From positions 33,327 through 97,326 of the forward strand of contig WTPW01002229.1 in assembly GCA_009809945.1 (NCBI GenBank): DNA of 64,000 nucleotides, written 5' to 3'. Origin of the DNA: Gigaspora margarita (taxonomy: Eukaryota > Glomeromycota > Glomeromycetes > Diversisporales > Gigasporaceae). Both the position numbers and the translations under genes were made by a program. Positions 34,859 to 46,605 of this stretch are shown one piece after another. Every line of letters starts with the position of its first letter. Within the stretch, counting starts at the first letter, position 1. The notes under the pieces are model-generated. The model was not told where the DNA came from and did no database searches. It saw only the letters and a program-made list of their open reading frames with translations.

Positions 34859-35850
34859 GGGGCGTGGCGACTTAGAGTAGTTGGTAAGTTGTCACCCCAA
34901 GTAGCAGGTCTAGGGTTCAAATCCCACTGCCGACGCTTTGGAAAATAGGCCTGTATTATGGTACCATCTCTCCTCGTTGGTCCTTTGGTACACCAACTTG
35001 AATGGGAGCCATCGGGCACACAAAATCCAAGGATTGGAAGATAGATACCCGTTTGGAAGTCCCGAGTGAGAAAGTAGCAAAGATCTTTGACGATGCTAAC
35101 CATAATTGGAATATTGGAAACCAGAGCTAGAGAACCGGATGACATGATCCTTGAGGAGCGGATCCACCAACCTGGCCGCCGAAGTTGCACCGGAGGAAAA
35201 GGACATGTGTTTCGAAAGCATGTACCAAGGAGAGGAAGTCCATTCGGCACTTAAAGCCAGGCCAACCAACCCTTCTGGGCTAACTGGTTTGGAAGTTTGG
35301 GGACACCGAGGAAGGACCGATAGGAAGGTTGTGGTGGGTATCGGGATTGGAGTGAACCTCACAAGGGCAGAAGTAGGTAACGGTAGAGGTTTAATAGTTA
35401 GCCCTGACTCCAAGTATATAGGTAAAGCTATAGTGTAAGTTACCGAAGTGTAGATAATACCTGTAAAGGGGACAGGGACTGCTCTACCAAGTATGCCGCG
35501 AGGATAAACTAGTCTTAAGGGGTTTCCACAAGCATCTGGGACTGGCCTTGACTGACTTATGTAACAGAGGACTGTACCGGTGATACAAGAAGGATTTGGC
35601 AGGAGAAGCATCAACCAGAGGGTTTAAATAGGTAACCTCCTAGTTGGGTTGCAGGTATGGCAGCTAGTGTAGAACCTTCGGGCGGACTACTTAAATTAGA
35701 CAACCAAAAGTTGTACGTGTGGCTAGTTGTACTCTCATCAATGTAACAAATATCAGGTGTGCCCCTGGAGGCGCCTGTGATCTAACTTACTTACTTGAAT
35801 AAAAGCCTTTCCCCATAGCGGTAACTTTGACATAAAAAAAATAATAATAA
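34859..35850 (+). mobile_element. SINE-A copy 2, 992 bp, youngest copy
   Basis: Perfect 16-bp target duplications AAAAAAATAAAATCAA flank it (34,843-34,858 and 35,851-35,866). The head is tRNA-like, with an A-box-like GTGGCGACTTAGAGTAGTTGG region split here as GTGGCGACTTAGAG and TAGTTGGTAAG, and B box AGGGTTCAAATCCC at 34,912-34,925. The tail ends AACTTTGACAT plus A-run. The plus strand of this copy has no run of four T from head to tail, as needed for RNA polymerase III to read through. The shared SINE core lies at about 35,640-35,735. Frames of up to 172 codons on the minus strand are not conserved in the other copies. It is inserted in an F-family element. Confidence 0.85.
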
Positions 35851-35904
35851 AAAAAAATAAAATCAAAAAAAACTGAACCCAAAAAAAAAAAAAAAAACAA
35901 AAAA

Positions 35905-36420
35905 ATAGTAATATTTTAAACTACTTTCGCACTTCATCGCATAATACTAGCTTTGCACATTTATTTTTCTCACTCTGCAGTTAGCTATTATTTCTCTTCG
36001 CTCATATTTTACTATTTTCTAAAAATAGTAGAGAAGTAAAAAAAATAACAAAACAAACAAAAACAAAAAAATAGTAATATTTTAAACTACTTTCGCACTT
36101 CATCGCATAATACTAGCTTTGCACATTTATTTTTCTCACTCTGCAGTTAGCTATTATTTCTCTTCGCTCATATTTTACTATTTTCTAAAAATAGTAGAGA
36201 AGTAAAAAAAATAACAAAACAAACAAAAACAAAAAAATAGTAATATTTTAAACTACTTTCGCACTTCATCGCATAATACTAGCTTTGCACATTTATTTTT
36301 CTCACTCTGCAGTTAGCTATTATTTCTCTTCGCTCATATTTTACTATTTTCTAAAAATAGTAGAGAAGTAAAAAAAATAACAAAACAAACAAAAACAAAA
36401 AAATAGTAATATTTTAAACT
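35905..36420 (+). repeat. 166-bp tandem repeat running into a gap
   Basis: The word CTACTTTCGCACTTCATCGC occurs at 35,921, 36,087 and 36,253, exactly 166 apart, and the units look identical over their length. A fourth unit begins before the N run. Confidence 0.9.
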
Positions 36421-37103
36421 NNNNNNNNNNNNNNNNNNNNNNNNNNNNNNNNNNNNNNNNNNNNNNNNNNNNNNNNNNNNNNNNNNNNNNNNNNNNNNNN
36501 NNNNNNNNNNNNNNNNNNNNNNNNNNNNNNNNNNNNNNNNNNNNNNNNNNNNNNNNNNNNNNNNNNNNNNNNNNNNNNNNNNNNNNNNNNNNNNNNNNNN
36601 NNNNNNNNNNNNNNNNNNNNNNNNNNNNNNNNNNNNNNNNNNNNNNNNNNNNNNNNNNNNNNNNNNNNNNNNNNNNNNNNNNNNNNNNNNNNNNNNNNNN
36701 NNNNNNNNNNNNNNNNNNNNNNNNNNNNNNNNNNNNNNNNNNNNNNNNNNNNNNNNNNNNNNNNNNNNNNNNNNNNNNNNNNNNNNNNNNNNNNNNNNNN
36801 NNNNNNNNNNNNNNNNNNNNNNNNNNNNNNNNNNNNNNNNNNNNNNNNNNNNNNNNNNNNNNNNNNNNNNNNNNNNNNNNNNNNNNNNNNNNNNNNNNNN
36901 NNNNNNNNNNNNNNNNNNNNNNNNNNNNNNNNNNNNNNNNNNNNNNNNNNNNNNNNNNNNNNNNNNNNNNNNNNNNNNNNNNNNNNNNNNNNNNNNNNNN
37001 NNNNNNNNNNNNNNNNNNNNNNNNNNNNNNNNNNNNNNNNNNNNNNNNNNNNNNNNNNNNNNNNNNNNNNNNNNNNNNNNNNNNNNNNNNNNNNNNNNNN
37101 NNN
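36421..37103. other. Assembly gap, 683 N
   Basis: Unknown bases, the same length as the gap at 11,692-12,374. More 166-bp units are expected inside. Confidence 0.98.
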
Positions 37104-37436
37104 AAATAAATAAAAAAAAAACAAAATAGAAACAAGAAACAAAAAACAAAACAAAAAAAAAACAAAACAAAAATAAAAAAACAAAACAAAACGAAAAAAC
37201 AATATAGATGATCTAATTTATAAACAAAAGATCTAATCTGATCGCATAATAAAAATTTTAGAATAATTTCTATACATCATACAAAATTTCAAAAAATTTC
37301 AAAATATAGTTCAATGCATGCTTAGTATGATCCAGGTTACAGATCTACTGATTCAGCTTGGTTTCCCAGTTCTAAAATATTTTAAAATATTTAAAATATT
37401 CAAACCATTTTGAAACTGCTAATAAATACAATAATA

Positions 37437-38660
37437 ATTGATTAGCAGATATATAACAATTTATATTTTGATTATGATATTTATTGATTATAGATATATA
37501 TCGATTTATAACAAGTTAACAGTCATAGAACATGTCCCTTAGAAATAAATTTATAATAAAAATTATAAAAAAAACATATGATTTTACTATCAACTTTGAG
37601 CTAAAGATCTTTCTCAGCTTAACTAATTAACTTAAAATTAAATTTTGCAGGTATATAGAACAAGAAAAGAAGAAAATTTTGAGCTTAAAAACTGCATTAA
37701 AATTTTGTCAATTTTGCACTTTTTCAAAATGTAACTTTGTCAAAAACAAATATTTACAAATTTTAAATTAGCAATTATATGTAAGATTATGCTCTGAACA
37801 ACTTTACTTAGGCGATGGAAGTAGATTACCTTGTAAAAAAAATGGGTTATCTATATACTAAAGTTAAAATTTATCGTATTTCATGATATAACTTTTTTTC
37901 TTATTAGATAACCTACTTTGGGCTCTTAAGCAAAGTTGTTCAGCATATAATTTTACATTATATTTGAAATTGATTCGCGTTTTTGGACCTTTTACTAGTG
38001 AAAAATGGGTTTAAAGTTCAAAAAAAAATTTTTTTAAAAAAAAAACTTTTTTTGAACTTTAAACCCATTTTTTACTAGTAAAAGGTCTGAAAAACGCAAA
38101 TCAATTTTAAATATAATGTAAAATTACATGCTGAACAACTTTGCTTAAGAACCCAAAGTAGGTTACCTAATAAGAAAAAAAGTTATATCATGAAATATGA
38201 TAAATTTTAACTTTAGTACATAGATAACCCATTTTTTTTACAAGGTAACCTACTTCCATTGCCTAAGTAAAGTTGTTCAGAGCATAATCTTACATATAAT
38301 TGCTAATTTAAAATTTGTAAATATTTGTTTTTGACAAAGTTACATTTTGAAAAAGTGCAAAATTGGCAAAATTTTAATGCAGTTTTTAAGCTCAAAATTT
38401 TCTTCTTTTCTTGTTTTATATACCTGCAAAATTTAATTTTAAGTTAATTAGTTAAGCCAGAAAGGGATCTTAGCTCAAAGTTTATAGTAAATTCATATGT
38501 TTTTTTTATAATTTTTATTATAAACTTATTTTAAACTTATTTCAAAAGGATATGTCCTATGACTGTTAATCAATATATAATATTTAATTTTAATTGATAT
38601 AAAACATTTATGCGCTATATATCGATATATAGCTACTTAAAATATTTTGTGATATATACA
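37437..38660. mobile_element. Palindrome K, about 1.2 kb with nearly perfect arms
   Basis: The centre lies at 38,036. The arms pair from about 37,480 to 38,590 with few mismatches and about a dozen bases of indels. They carry, in order, CAGTCATAGAACATGTCC, TTTGAGCTAAAGATCTTT, GTAAGATTATGCTCTGAACA, GATGGAAGTAGATTACCTTG and GTTTAAAGTTC. Module A words (GAACAACTTTACTTA) occur twice in each arm. The outer edges are TATCGAT-rich and match 3983-4080. No coding frame is present. Confidence 0.82.
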
Positions 38661-39005
38661 GTGTGAGACAGTATAAACCAACATCCCTACACCAAATTTT
38701 AAAATAAATACTTGATTCTGATTGGCTAATATAATAGAATCAATTATGATTGGTCAAAAATCACATATGAGTTTCTTTATTTTATATATTAAATACAAAT
38801 TTTCAACTTCTTAGTAAACTTTAAAATGATATAACTTCATAAAATTAAAATAAAATCAAACTCTTTTCTAACCAAATTGTAGCTTAGACTTAAAGCTACA
38901 AATTGGTTAAAAAATTTTATTAAAAAAACTTTTTATTATTAAATTATATCAATTTTTGTAAAATATATATAAAAAGATGTTGGTTTATAGTGTTCTATAC
39001 TATAG
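38661..39005. mobile_element. Palindromic MITE, about 340 bp
   Basis: The inverted ends contain ACAGTATAAACCAACATC at the left and, on the complement, AACACTATAAACCAACATC at the right. The inner arms contain AACCAAATTGTAGCTTAG. It adjoins palindrome K. Confidence 0.6.
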
Positions 39006-39511
39006 TAGTTTCTGTTTTCTAGTATTAAATAAAATGATAAAAAATTTATATTTTTAATGCAGTAATAGTTATGTTTTTGATTAAAATTATATTGTTATAT
39101 TAAAACTATAATTTTAAAAATTTTGTCTATTCACACAAATATTTAAATTTGTCAATTTGGTATAACAACATATATATTTACATATTTGTGCAATAAAATA
39201 ATTATTATATAATATGCTTTAGATATATAATACTATGCATTTTACTAGTTTTAAAACCAAACATGTTATTGTTTATAGTTGTTTATAATTATAAAACTGG
39301 TCTTAAAAAATTTAGCTATTCAAATTGTTTAAAGTGCACAGATAAACAGATATTAAAATTTTAATAATATAGTTATATAGTTTAAGAGAGAAGAAGGGTA
39401 AAAAATATTGAAATTATATATAGGAACCTGGCCAAATTTATATTAAGGAGGGGAGTAGGCCTCTAATAAAAAATAATTAGATGATTAATGACATGGCCCT
39501 TAGCAGATATA
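39006..39511. other. A+T-rich spacer with one repeat shared with 55.1 kb
   Basis: Bases 39,390-39,495 (AGAAGGGTAAAAAATA, GAAATTATATATAGGAACCT, ATGATTAATGACATGGCCC) match 55,105-55,213. The rest shows nothing. Confidence 0.45.
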
Positions 39512-40500
39512 TATAAGGTAAAATGGGGTATTGTGACGAAGGGGGGTATTGTGATGAATTTGTATTATCTTGTGACACAACGACCAGAAATGGATAATTT
39601 TTATACCATTCGATTCGTCTTGATGAGATGAATCGAATCGTGGTTAAATCATCGAATTCCGATCACTGGATCACAAGATAATGATGATTATGTACGTGCG
39701 ACACTACAATACAAAAATAATTTTGAGGGTATTATGACGAAACGCAAAAGTTAGCTATAAGGTAAGTGCCTTTTGGTACTATACAAATCGCTATTTATGC
39801 TCTAAGTAAAGTTGTTCGGGCTATCAAATTACGCGTGCCCTTAAATTTTCATAAAATTTAAACAACTTTTTATTAATCGATTTTTACAAAATACGCTTCT
39901 ACGAAAAAATTTAGATTTTTTTCGTAATAACGTATTTTATAAAAGTCATTTAATAAAAAGTTGTTTAAATTTTATGAAACTTTTAGGGCACACGTAATTT
40001 GATAGCCCGAACAACTTTACTTAGAGCATAAATAGCGATTTGCATAGTACCAAAAGGCACTTACCTTATAGCTAACTTTGCGTTTCGTCATAATACCCTC
40101 AAAATTATTTTTGTATCGTAGTGTGTCGTACATAATCATCATTATCTTGTGATCCAGTGATTGGAATTCGATGATCTAACCACGATTCGATTCATCTCAT
40201 CGAGACGAATCGAATGGTATAAAAATTATCCAATTCTGGTTGTTGTATCACAAGATAGTACAAATTTGTCACAATACCCCCACCCCCTCTAAAATCTTAC
40301 TTTAGTTTCTTTACCTTTGAATGATAATATCTTTTGATCCAGTGATTAGAATTTAATGATTTTTATACCATTAGATTCGTCTTTGTGAGACGAACTAGTT
40401 GATATCAAAATCATTCGATTCTGTTGGATAAGTCACGTGATATCATCAATCAAAGTTAACTTCGTTACAATACCTCATTTTACCTTATATTTTAAACTAT
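39512..40500. mobile_element. Nested palindrome with modules A and B, about 1 kb
   Basis: The outer ends are AAGGTAAAATGGGGTATTGT and, on the complement, AAGGTAAAATGAGGTATTGT. Inner ends (GGGGGGTATTGTGATGAATT at 39,541 and its complement near 40,275) start a second, longer palindrome centred at 39,915. It holds module B hairpins at about 39,572-39,685, 40,142-40,255 and 40,332-40,440 and module A words at 39,803 and 40,003. Confidence 0.7.
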
Positions 40501-40539
40501 ATAATTTTTAATTTACATATATATATATTAGGGTGATAA

Positions 40540-40706
40540 GGGGCATGCCATTTATCACATGATATTTTTTACTTAGTAGTCACCCCATCCATGTATGGTA
40601 TGATCACTTTATCTAATTTTGATTTGTTAATATAATATATATAGATGTAATCACTATTACTAATCATGTATCTATAGTAAAAATCATGTAATAAATGGCA
40701 TGCCTC
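40540..40706. mobile_element. PIF/Harbinger-like MITE, 167 bp, TAA duplication (copy 2)
   Basis: TAA flanks (40,537-40,539; 40,707-40,709). The ends are GGGGCATGCCATTTATCACA and, on the complement, GAGGCATGCCATTTATTACA. It is the reversed form of 9454-9624. Confidence 0.85.
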
Positions 40707-40928
40707 TAACAGATATTACATAATATTTATTTACTATAAAGATACCACCTTTTTTCTTATAAACAGACTTTCATTTGATTGGCTAATATAAATCAATTGC
40801 CTGAATAACTTATTTATATACTTTAAAGTACTTTATTAGAAATATATATTTCATTAACAAAATTCTTTATAAAATTTATCTATAGCTTTAAACAAGCACA
40901 AATAATAATTTTACAAAATAATCTCAAA

Positions 40929-41095
40929 TAAAAGGCATTCATAAATAATATTATACAAGAGGAGTTATACAAAAATATAATATTTATTCTAATAAATAGA
41001 GGGTCAAAAAAATATAATATAATTTTCTATAAAAATTTGTATAAATTTTGATATAGATATTCAAATTAATTGATTTTAATACTATCATATTAATA
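40929..41095. repeat. Truncated MITE E1 fragment
   Basis: AAAGGCATTCATAAATAATA and AGAGGGTCAAAAAAATATAA match the complement of the right end of the E1 copy at 42,934-43,466. Its other end is missing. Confidence 0.55.
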
Positions 41096-42044
41096 TACAG
41101 TATGTTGCAAACTTGTATGAAAAAATGAATAAAGCAAATGATATATCAATATCTTGTATATCTAATGTACATATTGATTAGGTGCTGATCGAAAGCAAAT
41201 TGTATAAGTATGAAATATAATTCAAAATATAAGTTTTTAAGTTAGAATTGAATAGGTTAAAGAACTTAGAATAATTTTTTTTTTTAATATTTAGATGAAC
41301 CCCGGGTATAGTTCTTGCTCTAAACTTTATTAATACTTAAGTAAATTGACATATAGTAGTGCCGTAAATACATATATATAAACAAGTATTGAGACTAGAA
41401 CTTTAGTCAAACAACTATTTTTTTACAGCTAAAACTTACTAGAGCCTTCTGTATTTCTACTATACAGCTAACCTGGTTTTTGTACATGTATATCTCTTAC
41501 TAACCACTAATTAATATTTACATATTTTCTACTTTACCTATATTACCTAATATAAACTTCCAATTTGGTGTATATTGCCAGGTGGGGTTTTATGCTTTTA
41601 ATTTGGTATACCTGAAAGTTTCTATTAGTATACTTTCTAGGAGTTTGTATCTCAAATCATATAGCTGCCTCTACTACATTAGATAAGTATCTTAAGCCTG
41701 CATGCTGCTACAACTAGCTAGTTTCCTATGACTTTAGAACCCAGGACTTAACATCTCATTTTAGTAATGTGCTAATAACTGTACTTTACTATATATAGTG
41801 ATGAGATATCTGAGCATATTTCACAAATGCTTCTAGTGCCAAATATAGTTAGATGGCATCTTGAGACTCAGGGTTCATAACAGGTGCATTATCATTTCAT
41901 AATGATTCTTAGTAGTTGTAACCCCAGTTACCACTGCATGCACTAGTACTAGCTATACCTGTATTGGTAGTCCCAGATCCTCGTAATATTCAAAGACTCC
42001 TATATAAATACACCCAGAGCTCCATTGGGTATTGATACGTACAC
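41096..42044. other. Stretch without recognised features
   Basis: Unique-looking sequence, slightly less A+T-rich in 41,480-42,040. Stops are frequent in all frames. It may be decayed transposon DNA. Confidence 0.4.
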
Positions 42045-42052
42045 ACCTTTAT

Positions 42053-42233
42053 AGGACCCTGAAATATATATAGATAGGTCAGGTTAATTATAGGGTTACT
42101 AAAAAAGGAAAGATCAGCAGAAAAAACTTTAAAAATAAGCAAAAAAATTACTATAAATAGAAAAGATTTGCATAAAAAATCTCAAAAATAAGCAAACTTA
42201 TACCTGACCTATCTATGTATATTTCGGGGTCCT
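42053..42233. mobile_element. hAT-like MITE, 181 bp, 8-bp target duplication
   Basis: Perfect ACCTTTAT repeats flank it (42,045-42,052; 42,234-42,241). The inverted ends are AGGACCCTGAAATATATATA and, on the complement, AGGACCCCGAAATATACATA, each followed by GATAGGTCAGGT. The 8-bp duplication suggests hAT, though the first base is ambiguous because A and T overlap the duplication. Confidence 0.82.
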
Positions 42234-42241
42234 ACCTTTAT

Positions 42242-42596
42242 GCTTCAACTTCTTATTAGTTAGCGACTTCTGTATAGTGCTAGAGGTGTTCCAAATTTGG
42301 TAAGGCCAATTCTTTACCACAGGTCTTTTTGTATTCACTACTTTTTCTATTACTCCAATTCTAGTTACTACCCAGTCATTCTCCTAATCAAGATTTTCAA
42401 TACTACATTAGGGTTGTTAGTGCTACCTGTGCCTTTGAGGATTTATGTGGACAACCTTTGTATAATTAGAACCTTTTGTAACTACTATTATATATAGTGC
42501 CAACTTTTCCACAATGAACCTCCTTTCAGAAATTCCTAATTCAAAATTGTACTTATTTGAACTTTTTACAATAAGTATATTCAAGTATTTAAAGAA
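42242..42596. other. Spacer without recognised features
   Basis: No repeat or gene was identified. Confidence 0.4.
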
Positions 42597-42600
42597 CTGT

Positions 42601-42690
42601 CTCTACTAGGACTTGAATCCAAAACTCGCTTGTGAAAAGTGGGATGCTTAACTACTAGGCCGTAGGATTCTAACTCTAGGACTTAGAATA
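42601..42690 (-). pseudogene. tRNA-like pseudogene (Glu-like)
   Basis: On the minus strand the order is an A-box-like GGCCTAGTAGTTAAGC, a CACTTTTCAC anticodon-loop-like stretch and a B-box-like GGATTCAAGTCC, with spacing right for a tRNA. The acceptor and T stems are mismatched, so it is not a working tRNA. It may be the head of an unrecognised SINE. The Glu (TTC) assignment is weak. Confidence 0.4.
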
Positions 42691-42933
42691 GTTTACAAAT
42701 AGAAATATAGAATAGTAAATAGACTGGTTAAAAAATTTATAGAAGAAATTACAAATATGGTATTAAATACAAACTGAAAGTACTTGCTAGGTATAAAAGA
42801 ATTAGTAAAAGAGGAGAGAAATGAAACTAGAATAGATTGGTATAGCATATAGAAATAGCTAAATAAATTAAAGAAATAGAACTATAGAAATATAAAACAA
42901 AGTAGAGCCTGATTTAATAGAATAAACATATTA

Positions 42934-43466
42934 GAAGATATCTATAAATAACATTATATACCTTCTATATAGTAGCTCTTGACCACTTCCTAAACTATAT
43001 AAAAGAAAATTTTAAAATCCATATATTTATATATATAATTTTACAAATACTTGGATATATTATGATTTAGTAATCCAATTTGGATGATTTTGGTACCATT
43101 TGATTCGTTTCTATAAGATGAACACAATGTTATCAAAATTATTTCATTTGAACCACTGGATCAAGAGTTATTTACAAAAAACTATTGGTTATATAGTAAT
43201 TTTATAAAAAAAGTATAACCAATAGTATTTTGTTAATAACATTTAATCCAGTAATCAAAATTAAATGGTTTTGATACTATTTGAATCCTCTCCTCGAGAT
43301 AATTCAAATGGTACCAAAATCATTCAATTTGGATCTCTGGATCAAAATTTAGACAAATTTTTATAAAAAATTACATTATATTCTTTTGACCCTCTCTACT
43401 TATAGAAAAAAAAAGTTATATTTTGTATGACCCCCCTTCTTGTATAATATTATTTATGAATGCCCC
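42934..43466. mobile_element. MITE E1, copy 2, about 530 bp
   Basis: Collinear with 2909-3443. The ends are GAAGATATCTATAAATAACA and, on the complement, GGGGCATTCATAAATAATAT, with two module B hairpins (about 43,066-43,170 and 43,245-43,345) and the same TAGCTCTTGACCACTT link. The left flank is TTA; the right flank is TTTA. Confidence 0.75.
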
Positions 43467-43659
43467 TTTAATAAGTCTTTGCCAATATATTGTTAGTACT
43501 TCGTAAAAGATATCTGAAAGTGTACAGAAGCTATTGGTATATAACATGTTTTAAAAAACCAAAATTACAAAATCATTTGGCTGAGTATAAAATGTACAAA
43601 GGTCTATAGAGAAAAATTAAAAAAAACCCCAAAAAAAAGTTTCACTAGTAAAGATTCAA

Positions 43660-44090
43660 GTAAAAAGAAATTCAGACCAGAAAACAAAAAGCTAGTTGAG
43701 GAAATACTACTGATAAAGAATAAAAATAAGAGGATTAAAAGAAAAAAATTATTGATTTAAGGTGTTATTCTAGCAAGTGCAGAAAAGAAACAGTCAAGAA
43801 AGTAAAATTCAAAAATTGAGGTTTTGAATTTTTGAACAAAAAATTTCTTAAAACAGTATAGAAACTACAATATAAAATAGTAGCAAAATAGAAAGAACAA
43901 AGTGGGATAAAAGATAAGAAAAGAAAAAAAAGTAATAAAGGTGAAGAAGATAATGAAGCTGAAGCCAAAGAAAAAATAGAAAATAAGAAAAAAAAAGCAC
44001 AAGATAAAAAAAGAAAAGGTGATAAAAGACAATATCAGAGAAGTAAAAAAAAGAAAATTACAAAGAACTATTGATAGTACAAAAAAAATA
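43660..44090 (+). pseudogene. Possible decayed C-terminus of a pogo-like transposase
   Basis: One frame reads RPENKKLVEEILLIKNKNKR then IKRKKLLI, a stop, GVILASAEKKQSRK, then lysine/glutamate-rich remnants. This resembles the coiled and basic tail of pogo/Tigger-like transposases. Several stops and A-runs interrupt it. The assignment is tentative; it could be low-complexity A-rich DNA. Confidence 0.25.
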
Positions 44091-44334
44091 TTTAAAGATT
44101 AGATAGCAGGCTTCACAAGACCAACCTGGCTCTTATAAAATTAGCTATATAAAGAAAAAAATAATACCATATTCTTCAAAAATAAGCATTCTTTTTTTAC
44201 TATAGGGGTATAATCTCAACTAATAATTTGAATATAGTCTAACCTCTATATAGTCACAAATCTAATATAATCACTTTTGTAAATTTACTAACCTTTTTTA
44301 CTATAATTTTCATCTCTATATAAGCACATTTGTA

Positions 44335-45899
44335 TAGAGTTTCTACAAACCTGGATCAAATCAAACTTTAGACCAGGTTTGAGTTTGATTTGATTTCAAA
44401 TCAAACCCGATCACAAACTAGCATTAAAAAAAATATTTGAGTTTGATTTGAAGCAAACTTTTTAGTTAAATTTGAGTTTGGTTTGGGTTTGAGTTTGAAG
44501 TTTGCAAACTAGTTTGAGTTTGAATACTGTATATTGCCAAAAATAAGCTACCTCTGAAAATAAACTACCTCTCTCTTTTGGTTAAGAAATGCAAAAATAT
44601 TTTTGACCCGAAAATAAGCTAACCACGATTGATGAAAGTTGCTATATAGTAAAGACCAAATTTTACTAAGCAAATTGATTAAAGTCGCTTAAATAAACTT
44701 ATTCAGAAGATCAAAATACGTATACCTTAAAATTTACAACAAAATTAAAGAACTTTTTTTATTAATTAGATTTTAATATTTACGTTCAATAAAGAGATTA
44801 AAATTTTATTAACAAAATATATTCGTTGAACATAAAAGTTAAAAGTCAAATAATAAAAAATACTTATATTTTGATGAAACTTCCAGTATAGATATGGTTT
44901 GGTCTCCTAAATAAGTTTACTTAGACTTTACTATGTAACTACTATTGGCAATTGTCTAAAAATCGATTTTATCCGAAAATAAGCAACCCCAATTTTTTTG
45001 TTTCCAAAATCGTCCAAAAAAGGTAGCTTATTTTCAGAAACATACGGTACTATAAATACTATATATTGCTGAAAATAAGCCACTTCCAAAAATAAACTAC
45101 CTCCTTCTATTGGTCAAAAACTCAAAAACATCTTTGATCCAAAAATAAGCTACCCCATGATCGATGAAAGTTGCTATATAGTAAAGTCCAAACTTTACTA
45201 AGCAAATCGATTAAAATCTTTTAAGTAAACTTATTTAGAAGATCAAAATACACATTCACTAAAATTTGCAACAAAATTGGAGAACTTTTTATTAATTGGT
45301 TTTTAATTTTTATATTCAACGAAGAGATTAAAATTTTATTAACAAAATATATTCGATAAATGTTAAAATTAAAAGTCAAATAATAAAAAGTACTCTTATT
45401 TTGATGAAACTTTCAGCATACATGTAAATTAGTCTCCCAAACAAGTCTACTTAAGTGCTAATAATCGATTTATATAGTAAAATTAGACTTTACTATGTAA
45501 CAACTATTGGCGACTGAGCAAAAATCGATTATACTGTATTTGAAAATAAGCTACCCAGATTTTTCGTGTTCAAAATCATTCAAAAAAGGTAGCTTATTTT
45601 TGGAAACATATGGTATATTTTTATATTTTAAACAAGTTTACTTAAATACAAAGTAAGGATTAAGAAATTTGTTTAAAATTTAAAAATATATTTATATTAT
45701 TCAAACTCAAACTAGTTTGCAAACTTCAAATCAAAATCAAATCAAACTTTGTATGAAATTTGGGTTTGGTTTGAATTTGATAATATTTTTATTTGAGTTT
45801 GGTTTGATTTCAAACTTTATAAAATTTATAGTTTGAGTTTGGTTTGATTTGGGGCTTGATCAAACTTAAATCAAACCCGAATCAAACTTCAGAACCCTA
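44335..45899. mobile_element. hAT-type element, 1.57 kb, containing two family D elements
   Basis: Perfect CATTTGTA repeats flank it (44,327-44,334; 45,900-45,907). The termini are TAGAGTTTCTACAAACCTG and, on the complement, TAGGGTTCTGAAGTTTG. About 190 bp at each end are dense in TTTGAGTTTGATTTG words. The interior is taken up by two tandem family D elements: 44,525-45,049 and 45,057-45,615, both with TAC(T/C)(G/A)TATATT-type ends and module A words (TAAACTTATTCAGAAG or similar). Confidence 0.85.
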
Positions 45900-46149
45900 C
45901 ATTTGTATTATAATCACTATTACAATTTTTTATTTACTACCTATATAAAACTACCCCTACATAATTACATTATTATATAAATATTTTAAATTAGTTATTT
46001 TATTATTATAAATATTTTTATGTTATTTTATTATTTTTTAACAAATAAAAATTTTTAAATTTTGGTTTTTTTAAATAATTAATTATAATTGCTATATATA
46101 AAATTTAAAATTATACTAACAAAATTGATAATAATGCTTTAAGTAACAT

Positions 46150-46605
46150 CATATAGGCTGATTTGAGTAATTTATAAATAGTGCTTATTTTTTTAAACTT
46201 TAAAGCTAAATAACTTTTGATTTACTAGTCTGATTTAAATGATTTTATTACCAAAATATTCATCTCTTTGATATGATTCTAACAAGTCCAAAATTATTAA
46301 AATTCAATTACAGAATCATGAAAAAATGCACTATCAAATAGATAGCGCACCTTTAGAATAGGACAATTGGTTGTTCTATACTATAGGTGTGTCACCTATT
46401 TAATAGCACATTTTCTCATGATTCTGTAATTGAATTTTAATGATTTTGGACTTGTTAGAATTGTTTCAATGAAATGAACATTTTGGTAGTAAAATTATTT
46501 AAAACAGACCAGTAAATCAAAAGTTATTTAGCTTTAAAGTTTTAAAAAAATAAGCATTTTTTATAAATTACTCAAATTGATCTATATATTATAAGTAAGT
46601 GTTCC
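46150..46605. repeat. Palindrome with module B' arms, about 455 bp
   Basis: The centre lies near 46,377 and the arms are about 220 bp. Each arm has a B' hairpin (TCATCTCTTTGATATGATTC at 46,258; complement-like copy at 46,450) and ends in GAGTAATTTATAAATAGTGC. The central loop is a separate hairpin, GTGTCACCTATTTAATAGCAC-like, kept short here. Confidence 0.7.

Larger units (their letters stand above)
35867..37430. mobile_element. F-family element F3, with gap
   Basis: After SINE-A copy 2 the sequence AACTGAACCCAAAAAA and the CTTCATCGCATA block match F1 (about 13,690-13,860). The far side (37,200-37,440) matches the end regions of F1: GATCTAATCTGATC, then GATCCAGGTTACAGATCTAC, then AGCTTGGTTTCCCAG. 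The left end before the SINE (about 34,791-34,858) also matches F1. Confidence 0.6.

Noticed and set aside
35096-35614. 172-codon minus-strand frame in SINE-A copy 2
   Set aside because: The same region of copies 1 and 3 has stops and frame breaks, and the sense strand has SINE structure. It is a chance frame in G+C-richer DNA.
42601-42690. Functional tRNA gene
   Set aside because: T stem and acceptor stem do not pair properly; kept only as a tRNA-like pseudogene.
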